Positions 32,770-41,002 of a stretch of 64,000 nucleotides of DNA are shown here, in pieces. Within the stretch, counting starts at the first letter, position 1, and each line of letters begins with the position of its first letter. Origin of the DNA: CAZEGI01 sp964512105 (GTDB taxonomy: Archaea; Altiarchaeota; Altiarchaeia; IMC4; CAZEGI01); contig CAZEGI010000001.1 in NCBI GenBank assembly GCA_964512105.1, positions 95,000 through 158,999 of the forward strand. Reading direction: 5' to 3'. The notes under the pieces are model-generated. The model saw only the letters and a program-made list of their open reading frames with translations, made no database searches and was not told the DNA's origin. A program made the translations under genes and the position numbers.

Positions 32770-33645
32770 TCACTCCACTTTCTTATATGGCGTGTTCCTT
32801 ACCAGAGATTCGAATTTTCTTTTGTTGACTACGGTTTTTGCACCGATTTTCGCTGCCAGTTCGTTTGTAACATCTCCAACACCAACAATCGGGCATTTGT
32901 GTTTTGTTGCGATTTCTATGACCTTTTCGTCTTCTGTTTCAGGCACGGAAATAAGGTACGTCCCCATATACCGCGTGAGTCTCGGATAAGGAATGCTTGT
33001 AATTTTAATCCCCCGCTTACTTTTCACAAGGATTTCCATAAGATTTCCAAACCAGCCCCCGCGTGAGCAGTCCTTTGATGCATTTATCTTTACATCTTTC
33101 TCAACCATCTCCAAAAACGCATCGAATTTTGTCTTTGCTCGATAAACGCGCTCCCCAATTTCGCCTTCAACAATCGAACCAAGCATGAATATCCTGTCAC
33201 CTGTTTGCGCTCCGCAATCGGGAACGGGTTTCTTTACAAGTTTTCCGTAAACAGCGAATGAAACGCACGGTGTTAGTTCGTTTTCCGTCTGCGTGTTACC
33301 GCCGACGATTGGAACCCCTAAGCCGGTGCTCTGTTTTTTCAGGTCTTCGACAATTTCCTCGGCCTCTTTTATCGAATTGACCTGCATCGCGTTCAGTGCA
33401 AACAATGGCCTTGCACCCATTATAACAACATCTGAGCATGTGTGTATCAATCCGGTTTTTCTACCGATTTTCATCGGATAGGGGCCCTCCATGTTCATAA
33501 CAATGTCGCCAACGACAATCGCATCGTCCCCCTGCCGAATTCCATAGCGTAAATTCTCTACACGCTCGTCCATGTGCCAGAGTTTTTTTCTGATGTTGTG
33601 CGTTTCGCCGATGTGCTCGAGTGCACGTTCTATTTCGTCTTTCAT
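32770..33645 (-). CDS. AIR synthase (PurM)-related protein
   Basis: A 291-aa protein of the PurM/ThiL/HypE ATP-binding superfamily. YGIRQGDDAIVVGDIVMNMEG resembles the GDDAA metal/ATP motif of ThiL, and IHTCSDVVIMGARPLFALNAM and VGGNTQTENELTPCVSFAVYG match the ATP-binding loops of the superfamily. It is not PurM or ThiL by sequence details and may be an AIR synthase-related protein such as those next to archaeal radical-SAM genes. Located directly upstream of tes in the same direction; a functional link is inference only. Confidence 0.7.
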   Translation of the reverse strand: MKDEIERALEHIGETHNIRKKLWHMDERVENLRYGIRQGDDAIVVGDIVMNMEGPYPMKIGRKTGLIHTCSDVVIMGARPLFALNAMQVNSIKEAEEIVEDLKKQSTGLGVPIVGGNTQTENELTPCVSFAVYGKLVKKPVPDCGAQTGDRIFMLGSIVEGEIGERVYRAKTKFDAFLEMVEKDVKINASKDCSRGGWFGNLMEILVKSKRGIKITSIPYPRLTRYMGTYLISVPETEDEKVIEIATKHKCPIVGVGDVTNELAAKIGAKTVVNKRKFESLVRNTPYKKVE

Positions 33646-33775
33646 TCTTACTCGTTACAATGGTGCTTCAGTGGTTGTTCGCGTCATCACGAATCAGATC
33701 GCCCATCAGTCATCACAAGCATTATATCCTGGATTTTTAAGTAAAATAGTCCTTAGTACTCAATTAAATATAAAC

Positions 33776-35314
33776 ATGGAAGTCCATTGGTCAGAAACCG
33801 TAACAGAGGAACTGTTGAAAAAAGGAAAACAACACGTCATCGCAACAGGCACTTCAATATCGGGAATTCCGCACATAGGTAACGCCAGCGATGTTATCCG
33901 CGGCGACGCTGTTCGTAAACTTCTGGAGGAAAAAAACGCAAAAGTCCAGTTCATCTGGATTGCTGACGATTCCGACCCGTTCCGGAGCGTTCCAAAAGGC
34001 ATGGAATTGCTCAAGGATTTTCTTGGATTTCCGGTTTACGACATTCCTGACCCAAAAAAATGCCACAAGAATTTTGTCGAGCATTTTGCTGTTCCGTTTC
34101 TTGAGGAACTTAAGACGTATGGTGTAGAGCCAAAGCACTACTCCGCACGTGAGATTTACAAAACAGGAAAACTTGTTGAAGAGATAAAAACGGCGTTGGA
34201 TAAAAAAAGCACGATAACAAAGATACTGAACGAATACCGCGAACACCCGCTGCCGGAGGAATACATCCCATGGAACGCGATTTGTTCAAAATGCGGCAGG
34301 ATATCAACAACCAAGGCAACGGGATGGGACAACAAAAAAATCGTTTCATACGTTTGCGAATCAAATCCCGAAGAAAAAGAGAAAGGACTGACTGTCAAGG
34401 GTTGCGGGCATGTTGGTGAATCAGACATAACCAAAGGCCAGGGCAAACTGCCATGGCGCGTTGAGTGGGCTGCCAGATGGAAGCACTTCAAGGTCACATG
34501 CGAACCTCTGGGAAAGGATCACGCATCCGCAGGCGGTTCTTATGAAACGAGCAAAAAAATTTCAGAGGAAGTCTTTGGCTGGACTGCGCCATATCCCGTA
34601 ATCTATGAATTCCTACTTCTAAATGGGGAAAAAATCTCGTCATCAAAGGGCAATGTCATAACCCTGGCACAATGGAACGAAATTGGAGAGCCCGAAGTTC
34701 TCAAATTTTTATTCTACAAGAGATTAGAAAAACAACGTGATGTTGACCTTACGAGAGTTCCGAACATGACTGACGAATACGACGAAGCAGAAGTCAGCAG
34801 CGACGAAAAGCTGAAGTTGATGTATAAACTCTCGCAAATCGGAAAACCTAAAAAACTGCAGGTTCCGTTTACGCTCTGCGCGACGCTGTCGCAGATAGTG
34901 CCCGACCTTAATTTCAAAATCATCAAAAAAAGAATCGAGGACATGGGTTTCGAGAATTTTGATGACGAGCGGCTTAAAGCAAGATTGCAGAGGTCGAAGA
35001 ACTGGGTCGAAAAATACGGACCAGATTACCTGCGGTTCAAGATTCTCGAGAATCCGGATGAAGTAAAAAACAAATTAAACGAAAAACAGAAAGAGGGTTT
35101 GAAAAAACTGATTCCCGAACTTGACAAAAAACAAACCCCCGAAGAACTCCACAAAAAGATATATGAAACCGCGCGTGGTATCGGCATAAACCCCAACGAA
35201 TTATTTACAGCAATATACCTCGCCCTCATCGGAAAAGAACGCGGGCCGAAGGCGGCGATGTTTTTATTAACCTTGGAAAAGAAATTCGTCCAAGAGAGAT
35301 TTAAATACCTTTAA
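33776..35314 (+). CDS. lysS: lysyl-tRNA synthetase, class I
   Basis: Attaches lysine to tRNA-Lys; class I enzymes occur in most archaea and a few bacteria. Product 512 aa with signature motifs PHIGN (32-36) and KISSSKG, a zinc-binding insertion CSKCGR ... CGHVGE and the C-terminal helical anticodon-binding cage. Start ATG 33776 is chosen because the protein begins at the Rossmann fold (EVHWSETV); the frame upstream runs to 33572 but is only antisense to the PurM-like gene. The intergenic 130 bp contains two divergent promoters. Confidence 0.95.
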   Translation: MEVHWSETVTEELLKKGKQHVIATGTSISGIPHIGNASDVIRGDAVRKLLEEKNAKVQFIWIADDSDPFRSVPKGMELLKDFLGFPVYDIPDPKKCHKNFVEHFAVPFLEELKTYGVEPKHYSAREIYKTGKLVEEIKTALDKKSTITKILNEYREHPLPEEYIPWNAICSKCGRISTTKATGWDNKKIVSYVCESNPEEKEKGLTVKGCGHVGESDITKGQGKLPWRVEWAARWKHFKVTCEPLGKDHASAGGSYETSKKISEEVFGWTAPYPVIYEFLLLNGEKISSSKGNVITLAQWNEIGEPEVLKFLFYKRLEKQRDVDLTRVPNMTDEYDEAEVSSDEKLKLMYKLSQIGKPKKLQVPFTLCATLSQIVPDLNFKIIKKRIEDMGFENFDDERLKARLQRSKNWVEKYGPDYLRFKILENPDEVKNKLNEKQKEGLKKLIPELDKKQTPEELHKKIYETARGIGINPNELFTAIYLALIGKERGPKAAMFLLTLEKKFVQERFKYL

Positions 35315-35352
35315 TGCAATTACTAAGTGAATAATTCTTGATGGTGGTTGGA

Positions 35353-36096
35353 ATGTTCAAGGCCGTTATAAACGATACAAAATCATGGAAAAGCAGCATT
35401 GATGCGATTGCCTCCCTTATTGACGAAGGAACGCTACAGATTGAGAAGGAAGGGTTGAAACTCCGAGCCATGGACCCGTCGCAAATCGCGCTGGTCGATT
35501 TCGAGCTTCCTGCGAAGGGGTTTGAAAGCTACAAGGTCGACAATCCAACGAGCATAGGAGTTGATTTTGCGGAACTGTCCAAGATAACAAAGCGCGCGAG
35601 GGCAGAAGATAAAATCGAGTTATCGCTGGAAGAATCAAGACTGAAGATAAACTTCAGAAGCGGAACAACCCGGTCCTTTAGCATCGGCATTCTCGAGTCG
35701 TCATCAACACCCCCGAGGGAGCCGAAAATAGAATTCACGGCCGAGGTGAAACTCGGTTCGAACACGATAAAAGAGGCCCTGAAGGATGCGGAACTCGTGA
35801 GCAATCACGTCGCATTGAAGGCAGGCGAGGGGTTTTCCATAAAGGCCGATGGCGACACCGGAAGCGTTGACATAAACTTTGAAAAGGATCAGATTCTTGG
35901 AATAAACGTAAAAAAAGAAGTAAAGGAAGCGCGTTCGGTTTTTTCTTTGGAATACCTGAATAACATTCTATCTGCAGCGGATGCGACCTCGATAGTAATC
36001 ATAAAACTGAAAACCGATTCGCCGCTGAGGGCGGAATATGCCATAGGTGAGGGCAGGGTTGTTTACTACCTTGCACCCAGGATAGAGAACGTCTGA
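35353..36096 (+). CDS. pcn: DNA sliding clamp PCNA
   Basis: A 247-aa clamp. It shows the start MFKAVINDTKSWKSSIDA, LQIEKEGLKLRAMDPSQIALVDFEL, the interdomain connector region LESSSTPPREPKIEF and the C-terminal YLAPRIENV. Both repeated PCNA domains are complete. ATG 35353 preferred over TTG 35338 or ATG 35341 because archaeal PCNAs start MFKAVL-like and GGTTGGA is just upstream. It follows lysS by 38 bp on the same strand and a 51-aa membrane ORF follows. Confidence 0.96.
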   Translation: MFKAVINDTKSWKSSIDAIASLIDEGTLQIEKEGLKLRAMDPSQIALVDFELPAKGFESYKVDNPTSIGVDFAELSKITKRARAEDKIELSLEESRLKINFRSGTTRSFSIGILESSSTPPREPKIEFTAEVKLGSNTIKEALKDAELVSNHVALKAGEGFSIKADGDTGSVDINFEKDQILGINVKKEVKEARSVFSLEYLNNILSAADATSIVIIKLKTDSPLRAEYAIGEGRVVYYLAPRIENV

Positions 36097-36103
36097 TTCT
36101 GAG

Positions 36104-36259
36104 ATGACTGACGGTATGCATTGGCCCTCAGACGAAATCGAAAGAAAAACTCGCACTAGAAAAGAAAAAATTAAAGAAAATTTGAGGATTATCCTCAGCT
36201 TTGCTGATGAAGCGCTTATAATCCTCCTTATACTTTATCTCGTTTACCGATTGTTGTAA
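36104..36259 (+). CDS. 51-aa predicted membrane protein downstream of PCNA
   Basis: ATG 36104, eight bases after the PCNA stop, opens 51 codons. The N-terminal half is hydrophilic and basic (MHWPSDEIERKTRTRKEK), the C-terminal half one hydrophobic segment (ADEALIILLILYLVYRLL). This positive-inside single-span shape, with no gap to pcn, is unlikely to be random. The stop is 10 bp before the end of the convergent rubrerythrin gene. No family recognised; it may be a small tail-anchored protein. Confidence 0.6.
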   Translation: MTDGMHWPSDEIERKTRTRKEKIKENLRIILSFADEALIILLILYLVYRLL

Positions 36260-36269
36260 TAACTCGAAT

Positions 36270-36845
36270 TCAATAATTCTCGCACAACAATTCGTAATAC
36301 GCTCGCGGATGATCGCATGCCGGGCATTTCTCCGGAGCTTCTTTCCCTTCATGAACATAGCCGCAGTTTCTGCACTTCCACTTTACGACCCTGTCCCTTT
36401 TGAAAACCTTTCCGGCCTTGACGTTCGCAAGCAGTTTTCTGTATCTCTTCTCGTGTTCCGCCTCCACCTCGCCAATCTCCTTGAACTGTTTTGCAATCTC
36501 CGGAAACCCTTCCTGCCTTGCTGTTTTTTCCGCCTCTTTGTAAAGTTTCGTCCATTCGAGTTTTTCTCCCGCCGCAGCCGCTTCGAGATTCTGCATGGTG
36601 TTTCCTATCACGCCAGCAGGGTATGAAGCAACGATCTCCACTTCCCCGCCTTTCAACAACTTGAAAAACCTCTTTGCGTGCTCCTTCTCGTTGTCTGCGG
36701 TTTCCAGAAATATCGCAGATATCTGTTCATAACCCTCTTTCCTCGCCACGCTTGCGAAATACGTGTATCTGTTTCTCGCCTGCGATTCACCAGCGAAGGA
36801 GGCGAGAAGATTTTTTTCCGTTTTCGTTCCTTTCAAGCTTTTCAT
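36270..36845 (-). CDS. rbr: rubrerythrin
   Basis: Peroxide-reducing diiron protein, 191 aa. The four-helix N-terminal domain contains FAGESQARNRY (first Glu), ETADNEKEHAKRFFKLL, and the second set EIGEVEAEHEKRY. The C-terminal rubredoxin-like domain has CRNC and CPAC knuckles. All iron ligands are visible. Last gene of an operon with desulfoferrodoxin and a rubredoxin-like protein, which together detoxify superoxide and peroxide in an anaerobe. Confidence 0.96.
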   Translation of the reverse strand: MKSLKGTKTEKNLLASFAGESQARNRYTYFASVARKEGYEQISAIFLETADNEKEHAKRFFKLLKGGEVEIVASYPAGVIGNTMQNLEAAAAGEKLEWTKLYKEAEKTARQEGFPEIAKQFKEIGEVEAEHEKRYRKLLANVKAGKVFKRDRVVKWKCRNCGYVHEGKEAPEKCPACDHPRAYYELLCENY

Positions 36846-36853
36846 TTTTCACC

Positions 36854-37231
36854 TCAACCTTCCCACAAACCATGCAAGTTGCAGTATTCTCTTGCACTGA
36901 TTTTTTTGGCCTTTATGCAAAACTCAGCTTCTGGTGCCTCTCCTAGTTTGAGAAACTTCCTGTAAATCTCCCCATCCGCTATCAGCTCAATCCACTGTAT
37001 GTAGTGCTTCTCCTCCATTGGATGCGGAATCGAACCGATCTTTACCTTCACGCCGCTCTTTGTTTTCTCAATTACCGGCACATGTTTTTCTTTTCCTATG
37101 TCTGCTGTTTTTTCCGTAAGCAGCTCCATCGGCTGTCCGCAGCAGACAAGCTCTCCGCCACCGACAAACAAAACCTCAACAATATTCCCGCAAACATTGC
37201 ACTTATACACTTCCAGTTTTTCTTTTGTCAT
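36854..37231 (-). CDS. dfx: desulfoferrodoxin (superoxide reductase)
   Basis: Two-iron-domain superoxide reductase of 125 aa. An N-terminal desulforedoxin domain has CNVCG and the adjacent CC pair. The C-terminal neelaredoxin domain shows EKHVPVIE, HPMEEKHYIQWIEL and CNLHGLW, giving the four His and one Cys of the catalytic iron. Complete protein. It overlaps the start region of the rubredoxin-like gene by 29 bases and leaves 8 bp to rubrerythrin. Confidence 0.95.
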   Translation of the reverse strand: MTKEKLEVYKCNVCGNIVEVLFVGGGELVCCGQPMELLTEKTADIGKEKHVPVIEKTKSGVKVKIGSIPHPMEEKHYIQWIELIADGEIYRKFLKLGEAPEAEFCIKAKKISAREYCNLHGLWEG

Positions 37232-37391
37232 TTTTTTTCACCCCATCCGCAATCTTCTCCTTTGTAATGTATGGGCAGTCCTCCGGTGCATGCTCGCCCC
37301 TGTGAAAATAGCTGCACTCTTTGCAAACCCAATAATCCTCTTTCTCCTTGCTGAACACTTTGCGTCCAGAACGTTTAGGTTTATTTTCCAT
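37203..37391 (-). CDS. rubredoxin-like protein lacking the fourth cysteine
   Basis: A 62-aa protein. CKECSYFHRGEHAPEDCPYI aligns with the rubredoxin domain of the neighbouring rubrerythrin (CRNCGYVHEGKEAPEKCPAC), but the last Cys is Ile (CPYI). The tail is Lys-rich. It may bind iron or zinc with a fourth ligand from His, or be a degenerate rubredoxin. First gene of the rbr-dfx operon, upstream of which lies the structured intergenic segment. Confidence 0.75.
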   Translation of the reverse strand: MENKPKRSGRKVFSKEKEDYWVCKECSYFHRGEHAPEDCPYITKEKIADGVKKNDKRKTGSV

Positions 37392-37421
37392 CCTTTATTA
37401 GTAAGAAAAAAAGTTTAAAAA

Positions 37422-37596
37422 CGCGTGATATCCGCCTCCTTTAGGGATAGTTCATGGCACTACCTGATTAGGCGGATATCAGCGTATCAAACTGCCGCAA
37501 CGAAGAGGTTAAATCCTCTTCGTGCGCGCGAAGACGAAGGTCTTCGCTGCGGCTGAAGCCAGCAGTAGTTGATATAGCAGCTATCCCCTTTGATAG
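37422..37596. ncRNA. strongly structured intergenic segment, candidate ncRNA or terminator complex
   Basis: Nested and branched stems can be drawn. P1 is 12 bp (37426-37437 with 37470-37481). P2 is TATCAA-CT with AG-TTGATA (37485-37493 with 37567-37574, one bulge) and encloses P3 GCCGCA/TGCGGC (37494-37499 with 37548-37553). P3 encloses P4 (8 bp, 37501-37508 with 37515-37522) and P5 (8 bp, 37528-37535 with 37540-37547, loop GAAG). P6 is CTATC/GATAG at 37581-37596. On the minus strand P1 is followed by T runs (37397-37420), as for a terminator after purQ. Not a tRNA, RNase P or SRP RNA by my reading; strand uncertain. Confidence 0.6.
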
Positions 37597-38406
37597 TTAA
37601 CATTTATTCTTCTTCAGGTGTTCGGCAATGCTCTCAAAGAAAATCCTTCCATCGCCGGTTTTGTATTCCCTCCTCGTCCAGTCGGCCTGTTGTATTGATT
37701 CAATAACACGTTCAGGGTGCGGCATCATTCCAAGCACGTTTTTTTCGGGATTGCATATCCCGGCAATGTCGTACAACGAACCGTTCGGGTTCCACGGGAA
37801 TTTTCCGGAAGCATCGCTGCCGTCAGAGTAACAGTACCTGAACACAATCTGCCTGTTTTCCTGCAGTTTTTTGAGGGCCTCAACGTTTTTATCCCCAAAG
37901 TTTAGTCTTCCTTCCGCATGCGCGACAGGTATCTGCATCACCCTATTTTTGGGAATTTTTTCCGTAAGCTTGCATTCGTTCACGTGTCTTATGTAAACCG
38001 GCCTGCACTGGAATTTCCCGTTGCGGTTGTTAGTCAACACAGCTTCCGGCTGCTTGCTTATGCCGTTGAATCCTGGTAGCAGTCCAAGCTCTATCAGAAT
38101 CTGGAATCCATTGCACACGCCACCAACGAGCCGGCCTTCCTTCACGAACTCCTCGACATCGCGAACTAACTTGCTTTTGATTCTCGCTGCAAAAATCGCG
38201 CCTGCTCGCACGTAATCCCCGGCAGACCAACCCCCGGGCAGCATCAGAACGTCGTAATCGAACAGGTTTCTTTTCAAATCTTTGCCACATTCGCCTAGTA
38301 ATTGTTTCAGATGAACGTGTTCTGCTTCGAAACCGACAGCTTCGAATGCGGTTTTCATCTCCTCCTCGCAGTTCGTTCCCTCCATGCGCAATATGCAGAC
38401 CTTCAT
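37597..38406 (-). CDS. purQ: phosphoribosylformylglycinamidine synthase, glutaminase subunit
   Basis: Class I glutamine amidotransferase that supplies ammonia to PurL. 269 aa, with oxyanion motif LPGGWSAGDYVR, nucleophile Cys98 in GGVCNGFQIL, and His/Glu in PVAHAEGRL and PHPERVIE. The start overlaps purL by 4 bases. Longer than bacterial PurQ (about 225 aa), as usual in archaea. In the purine pathway it forms a complex with PurS and PurL, all three here in one operon. Confidence 0.96.
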   Translation of the reverse strand: MKVCILRMEGTNCEEEMKTAFEAVGFEAEHVHLKQLLGECGKDLKRNLFDYDVLMLPGGWSAGDYVRAGAIFAARIKSKLVRDVEEFVKEGRLVGGVCNGFQILIELGLLPGFNGISKQPEAVLTNNRNGKFQCRPVYIRHVNECKLTEKIPKNRVMQIPVAHAEGRLNFGDKNVEALKKLQENRQIVFRYCYSDGSDASGKFPWNPNGSLYDIAGICNPEKNVLGMMPHPERVIESIQQADWTRREYKTGDGRIFFESIAEHLKKNKC

Positions 38407-40712
38407 TCTTCCCTCTCAACAGCCGAGCACCACTGTTCGCGCAAGCCTTCAAGCGAAAAATTAAGCTCCGTTTTTTTGTCCGAAACCATGATTCTTTTTT
38501 CCCTGATGACCTGACCGATTTTTTTGGCTTTGATGATATTCTCGAATTTTTTAACATCAGCGTTTTCAACCTCAACGAGCCATCTGCCATTTGTTTCGGA
38601 AAACAATTTGAAGTCTGTGCGCAATTTTCCAAGTGCGTCCAAATCCAGTCGTGCACCGAGGTTGCCTCCAAACGCCATCTCAGATACTGCAACAATCAAA
38701 CCGCCCTCTGACAAATCGTGGCAACTCCTAACCAGGCCCTTATCCATAGCTTTCAGCAATGAATCCATCTTTTTCTTTGTTTCCTTTGGATTAACCCTCG
38801 GCACAACGCCGCCACTTACTCCCATTGCTTTGTAATATTCCGAACCACCAAGCTCCATTTCTGTTTCCCCGATAAGGTAAATAAAGTTCCCCGGTTTTTT
38901 CAAATCCACGGTTATGGCCTTTCTCACATCCTTGACAATCCCCGCGCCAAGTATGGTCGGGGTCGGGTTTATTGGTCCTATCACACCCTCGTTATAAAGA
39001 CTGACATTCCCGGAAACGAATGGAATCTTGAAGGCGTTTGCGACAAAGTAAAGTCCCTCCGTGGTTTTTACAAAATCGCCCATGCGTTCTGGTTTTTCCG
39101 GATTACCGAAGTTCAAACAGTCCGCAAGCGAGTGCGGAACAGAATTTACAGCAACCAGATTCCTTATCGCTTCCTCAACCGCGGATGCGGCACCCCAGTA
39201 AGGGTCAAGCTGGCAGAACCTCGGATTCACGTCGGTTGTAAGTGCCAATCCTCTAAAACTGTTTTTCAGTGGCTTCAAAACTGCTGCGTCGCCATGGGTT
39301 TGAAAATTAACAGCGCCCTGCATCGGTTTCAATACCGTATTGCCGCGAACCTCGTGGTCGTATCTTTTTATAACCGCTTCCTTGCTTCCGATGTTTTGCG
39401 ACTTCAGAACCTTCAATACGACTTCGCTCAGGTCAGGAAGTTTGAACTTCGGCTCCTTTGCCTTCCCCTTTTTGTAAACACACGGCCTTTCGTAGCTCAC
39501 ACCCTCGTTGAGAAACTTCAGGTCAAGGTCAAGGACTTTTTTGCCTTGGTATGTTGCCTTAATCCGCCTGCTGTTATCAACAGTTCCGATGACAAAGGCA
39601 GGAACATCCCAGAATTTGAATATCTCAAGAACCTTTTCAACGTTCTGCGGTTTTACAGATAGCATCATCCTCTCCTGCGATTCCGAGACCCAGATTTCCC
39701 AGGGTTTAAGACCCTCTTCCTTCAACGGAACCTTTTCAAGTTCTATCACAGCCCCCTTGCCGCCGGCATGCGCCATCTCCGAAGAAACGCAGCTCAAGCC
39801 GCCACCGCCGAAATCCTTCATTCCGGTAAGAAGACCCTTTTCATTTACCTCAAGACACGCATGCATAAGCGGTTCCTTCATAATCGCATAGCCAAGCTGC
39901 ACTGCAGGAATGCTCTTTTCCTCGCTCTTGTCAGTTAGTTCTGTCGATGCGAACGTTACGCCGTGAATTCCGTCCCTTCCTGTCTTGCCACCAACCATTA
40001 TGTAAACATCACCAGCACCGCCGACACGGCTGTGCGCTACCTTGTTTTTTCCTACAATCCCAACACAACCCACATTGACCAGGCAGTTCCCGACATACGA
40101 TTCATCGAAGTACACCATGCCTGCAACCGTCGGTATCCCGACGCGGTTTCCGTAATCAGCAATACCGCTGACAACGCCCTTGAACAGGTATCTCGGATGC
40201 TTAACGCCCTTCGGGAGTTTTTTTGTTTCATAATCCAAGGGACCAAAAAACAGCGGGTCAAGAAGCGCAATCGGCTGCGCGCCCATGCAGACGACATCCC
40301 TCAGAATCCCGCCAACCCCCGTAGCTGCTCCGCCGTAAGGATCCAGCGCAGACGGATGATTGTGCGACTCAAGACCAACAACGTAAGCGTGCTTGTCGTC
40401 AAACTCCACAACCCCCGCGTCCTCTGCAATTACGCATATGTTCTGCGGCGCCTTTATGCAGAAAACCGTTCTTTTCAGTATTGGCTTGCTGCTCTTGTAG
40501 CAGCAGTGTTCGCTCCATGACTGTGCAAGCGCCTCGAGCTCGACGTCAGTAGGATTTCTACCTTCCTTCTTGAAGTATTCGCGGATTTTTTTCAGTTCAT
40601 CGAGACTTAAACCAAGGGAGCGCTCCTTCGTAATCCTCCTCAAATCGGAATCCTTTGCACCCAGAAGGTTTATCTCATAGACTCCTTCAAGAATTTTTTT
40701 ATAGAGCTCCAT
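38403..40712 (-). CDS. purL: phosphoribosylformylglycinamidine synthase, large subunit
   Basis: The ATP-dependent fourth step of purine synthesis. The 769-aa length is the small PurL form that needs PurS and PurQ. ESHNHPSALDPYGGAATGVGG gives the conserved ATP/FGAR motif; SEMAHAGGKGAVIELEKVP and SCHDLSEGGLIVAVSEMAF the further superfamily elements. It overlaps purQ, and purS precedes it by 17 bp. All family motifs look intact, so the route to IMP is active at this step. Confidence 0.96.
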   Translation of the reverse strand: MELYKKILEGVYEINLLGAKDSDLRRITKERSLGLSLDELKKIREYFKKEGRNPTDVELEALAQSWSEHCCYKSSKPILKRTVFCIKAPQNICVIAEDAGVVEFDDKHAYVVGLESHNHPSALDPYGGAATGVGGILRDVVCMGAQPIALLDPLFFGPLDYETKKLPKGVKHPRYLFKGVVSGIADYGNRVGIPTVAGMVYFDESYVGNCLVNVGCVGIVGKNKVAHSRVGGAGDVYIMVGGKTGRDGIHGVTFASTELTDKSEEKSIPAVQLGYAIMKEPLMHACLEVNEKGLLTGMKDFGGGGLSCVSSEMAHAGGKGAVIELEKVPLKEEGLKPWEIWVSESQERMMLSVKPQNVEKVLEIFKFWDVPAFVIGTVDNSRRIKATYQGKKVLDLDLKFLNEGVSYERPCVYKKGKAKEPKFKLPDLSEVVLKVLKSQNIGSKEAVIKRYDHEVRGNTVLKPMQGAVNFQTHGDAAVLKPLKNSFRGLALTTDVNPRFCQLDPYWGAASAVEEAIRNLVAVNSVPHSLADCLNFGNPEKPERMGDFVKTTEGLYFVANAFKIPFVSGNVSLYNEGVIGPINPTPTILGAGIVKDVRKAITVDLKKPGNFIYLIGETEMELGGSEYYKAMGVSGGVVPRVNPKETKKKMDSLLKAMDKGLVRSCHDLSEGGLIVAVSEMAFGGNLGARLDLDALGKLRTDFKLFSETNGRWLVEVENADVKKFENIIKAKKIGQVIREKRIMVSDKKTELNFSLEGLREQWCSAVEREE

Positions 40713-40729
40713 TATTACCGTTTAATTGT

Positions 40730-40969
40730 CTAGAAATAAATACTGTAGTCCTGTATCACCGGGTTTGCGAGCAGTTTTTTGCATGCGTCGTCCAAGAGTT
40801 TTTTCGCTTCCTCCTTCGTTTTGGCGTCCACCGTAACCTTGTAAACCTTCACAGACGCGACCTTATCGACCGGATAACCAAGAAGCTTTAGCGATTTTGC
40901 CACTGTTTCCCCTTCCGCATCCATAACGCCCGGCTTCAGTTTAATCTTTATATCTGCGTCGAATTTCAT
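40730..40969 (-). CDS. purS: phosphoribosylformylglycinamidine synthase subunit PurS
   Basis: A 79-aa small alpha-beta protein bridging PurL and PurQ. It has the typical pattern KFDADIKIKLKPGVMDAEGETVAKSLKLLGY and ends in VQDYSIYF-like NPVIQDYSIYF. First gene of purSLQ; the 33-bp gap to the divergent DHPS-like gene carries both promoters. Confidence 0.95.
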   Translation of the reverse strand: MKFDADIKIKLKPGVMDAEGETVAKSLKLLGYPVDKVASVKVYKVTVDAKTKEEAKKLLDDACKKLLANPVIQDYSIYF

Positions 40970-41002
40970 TTTGCTATTACTATAATTAACTAAGAATAAA
41001 AG

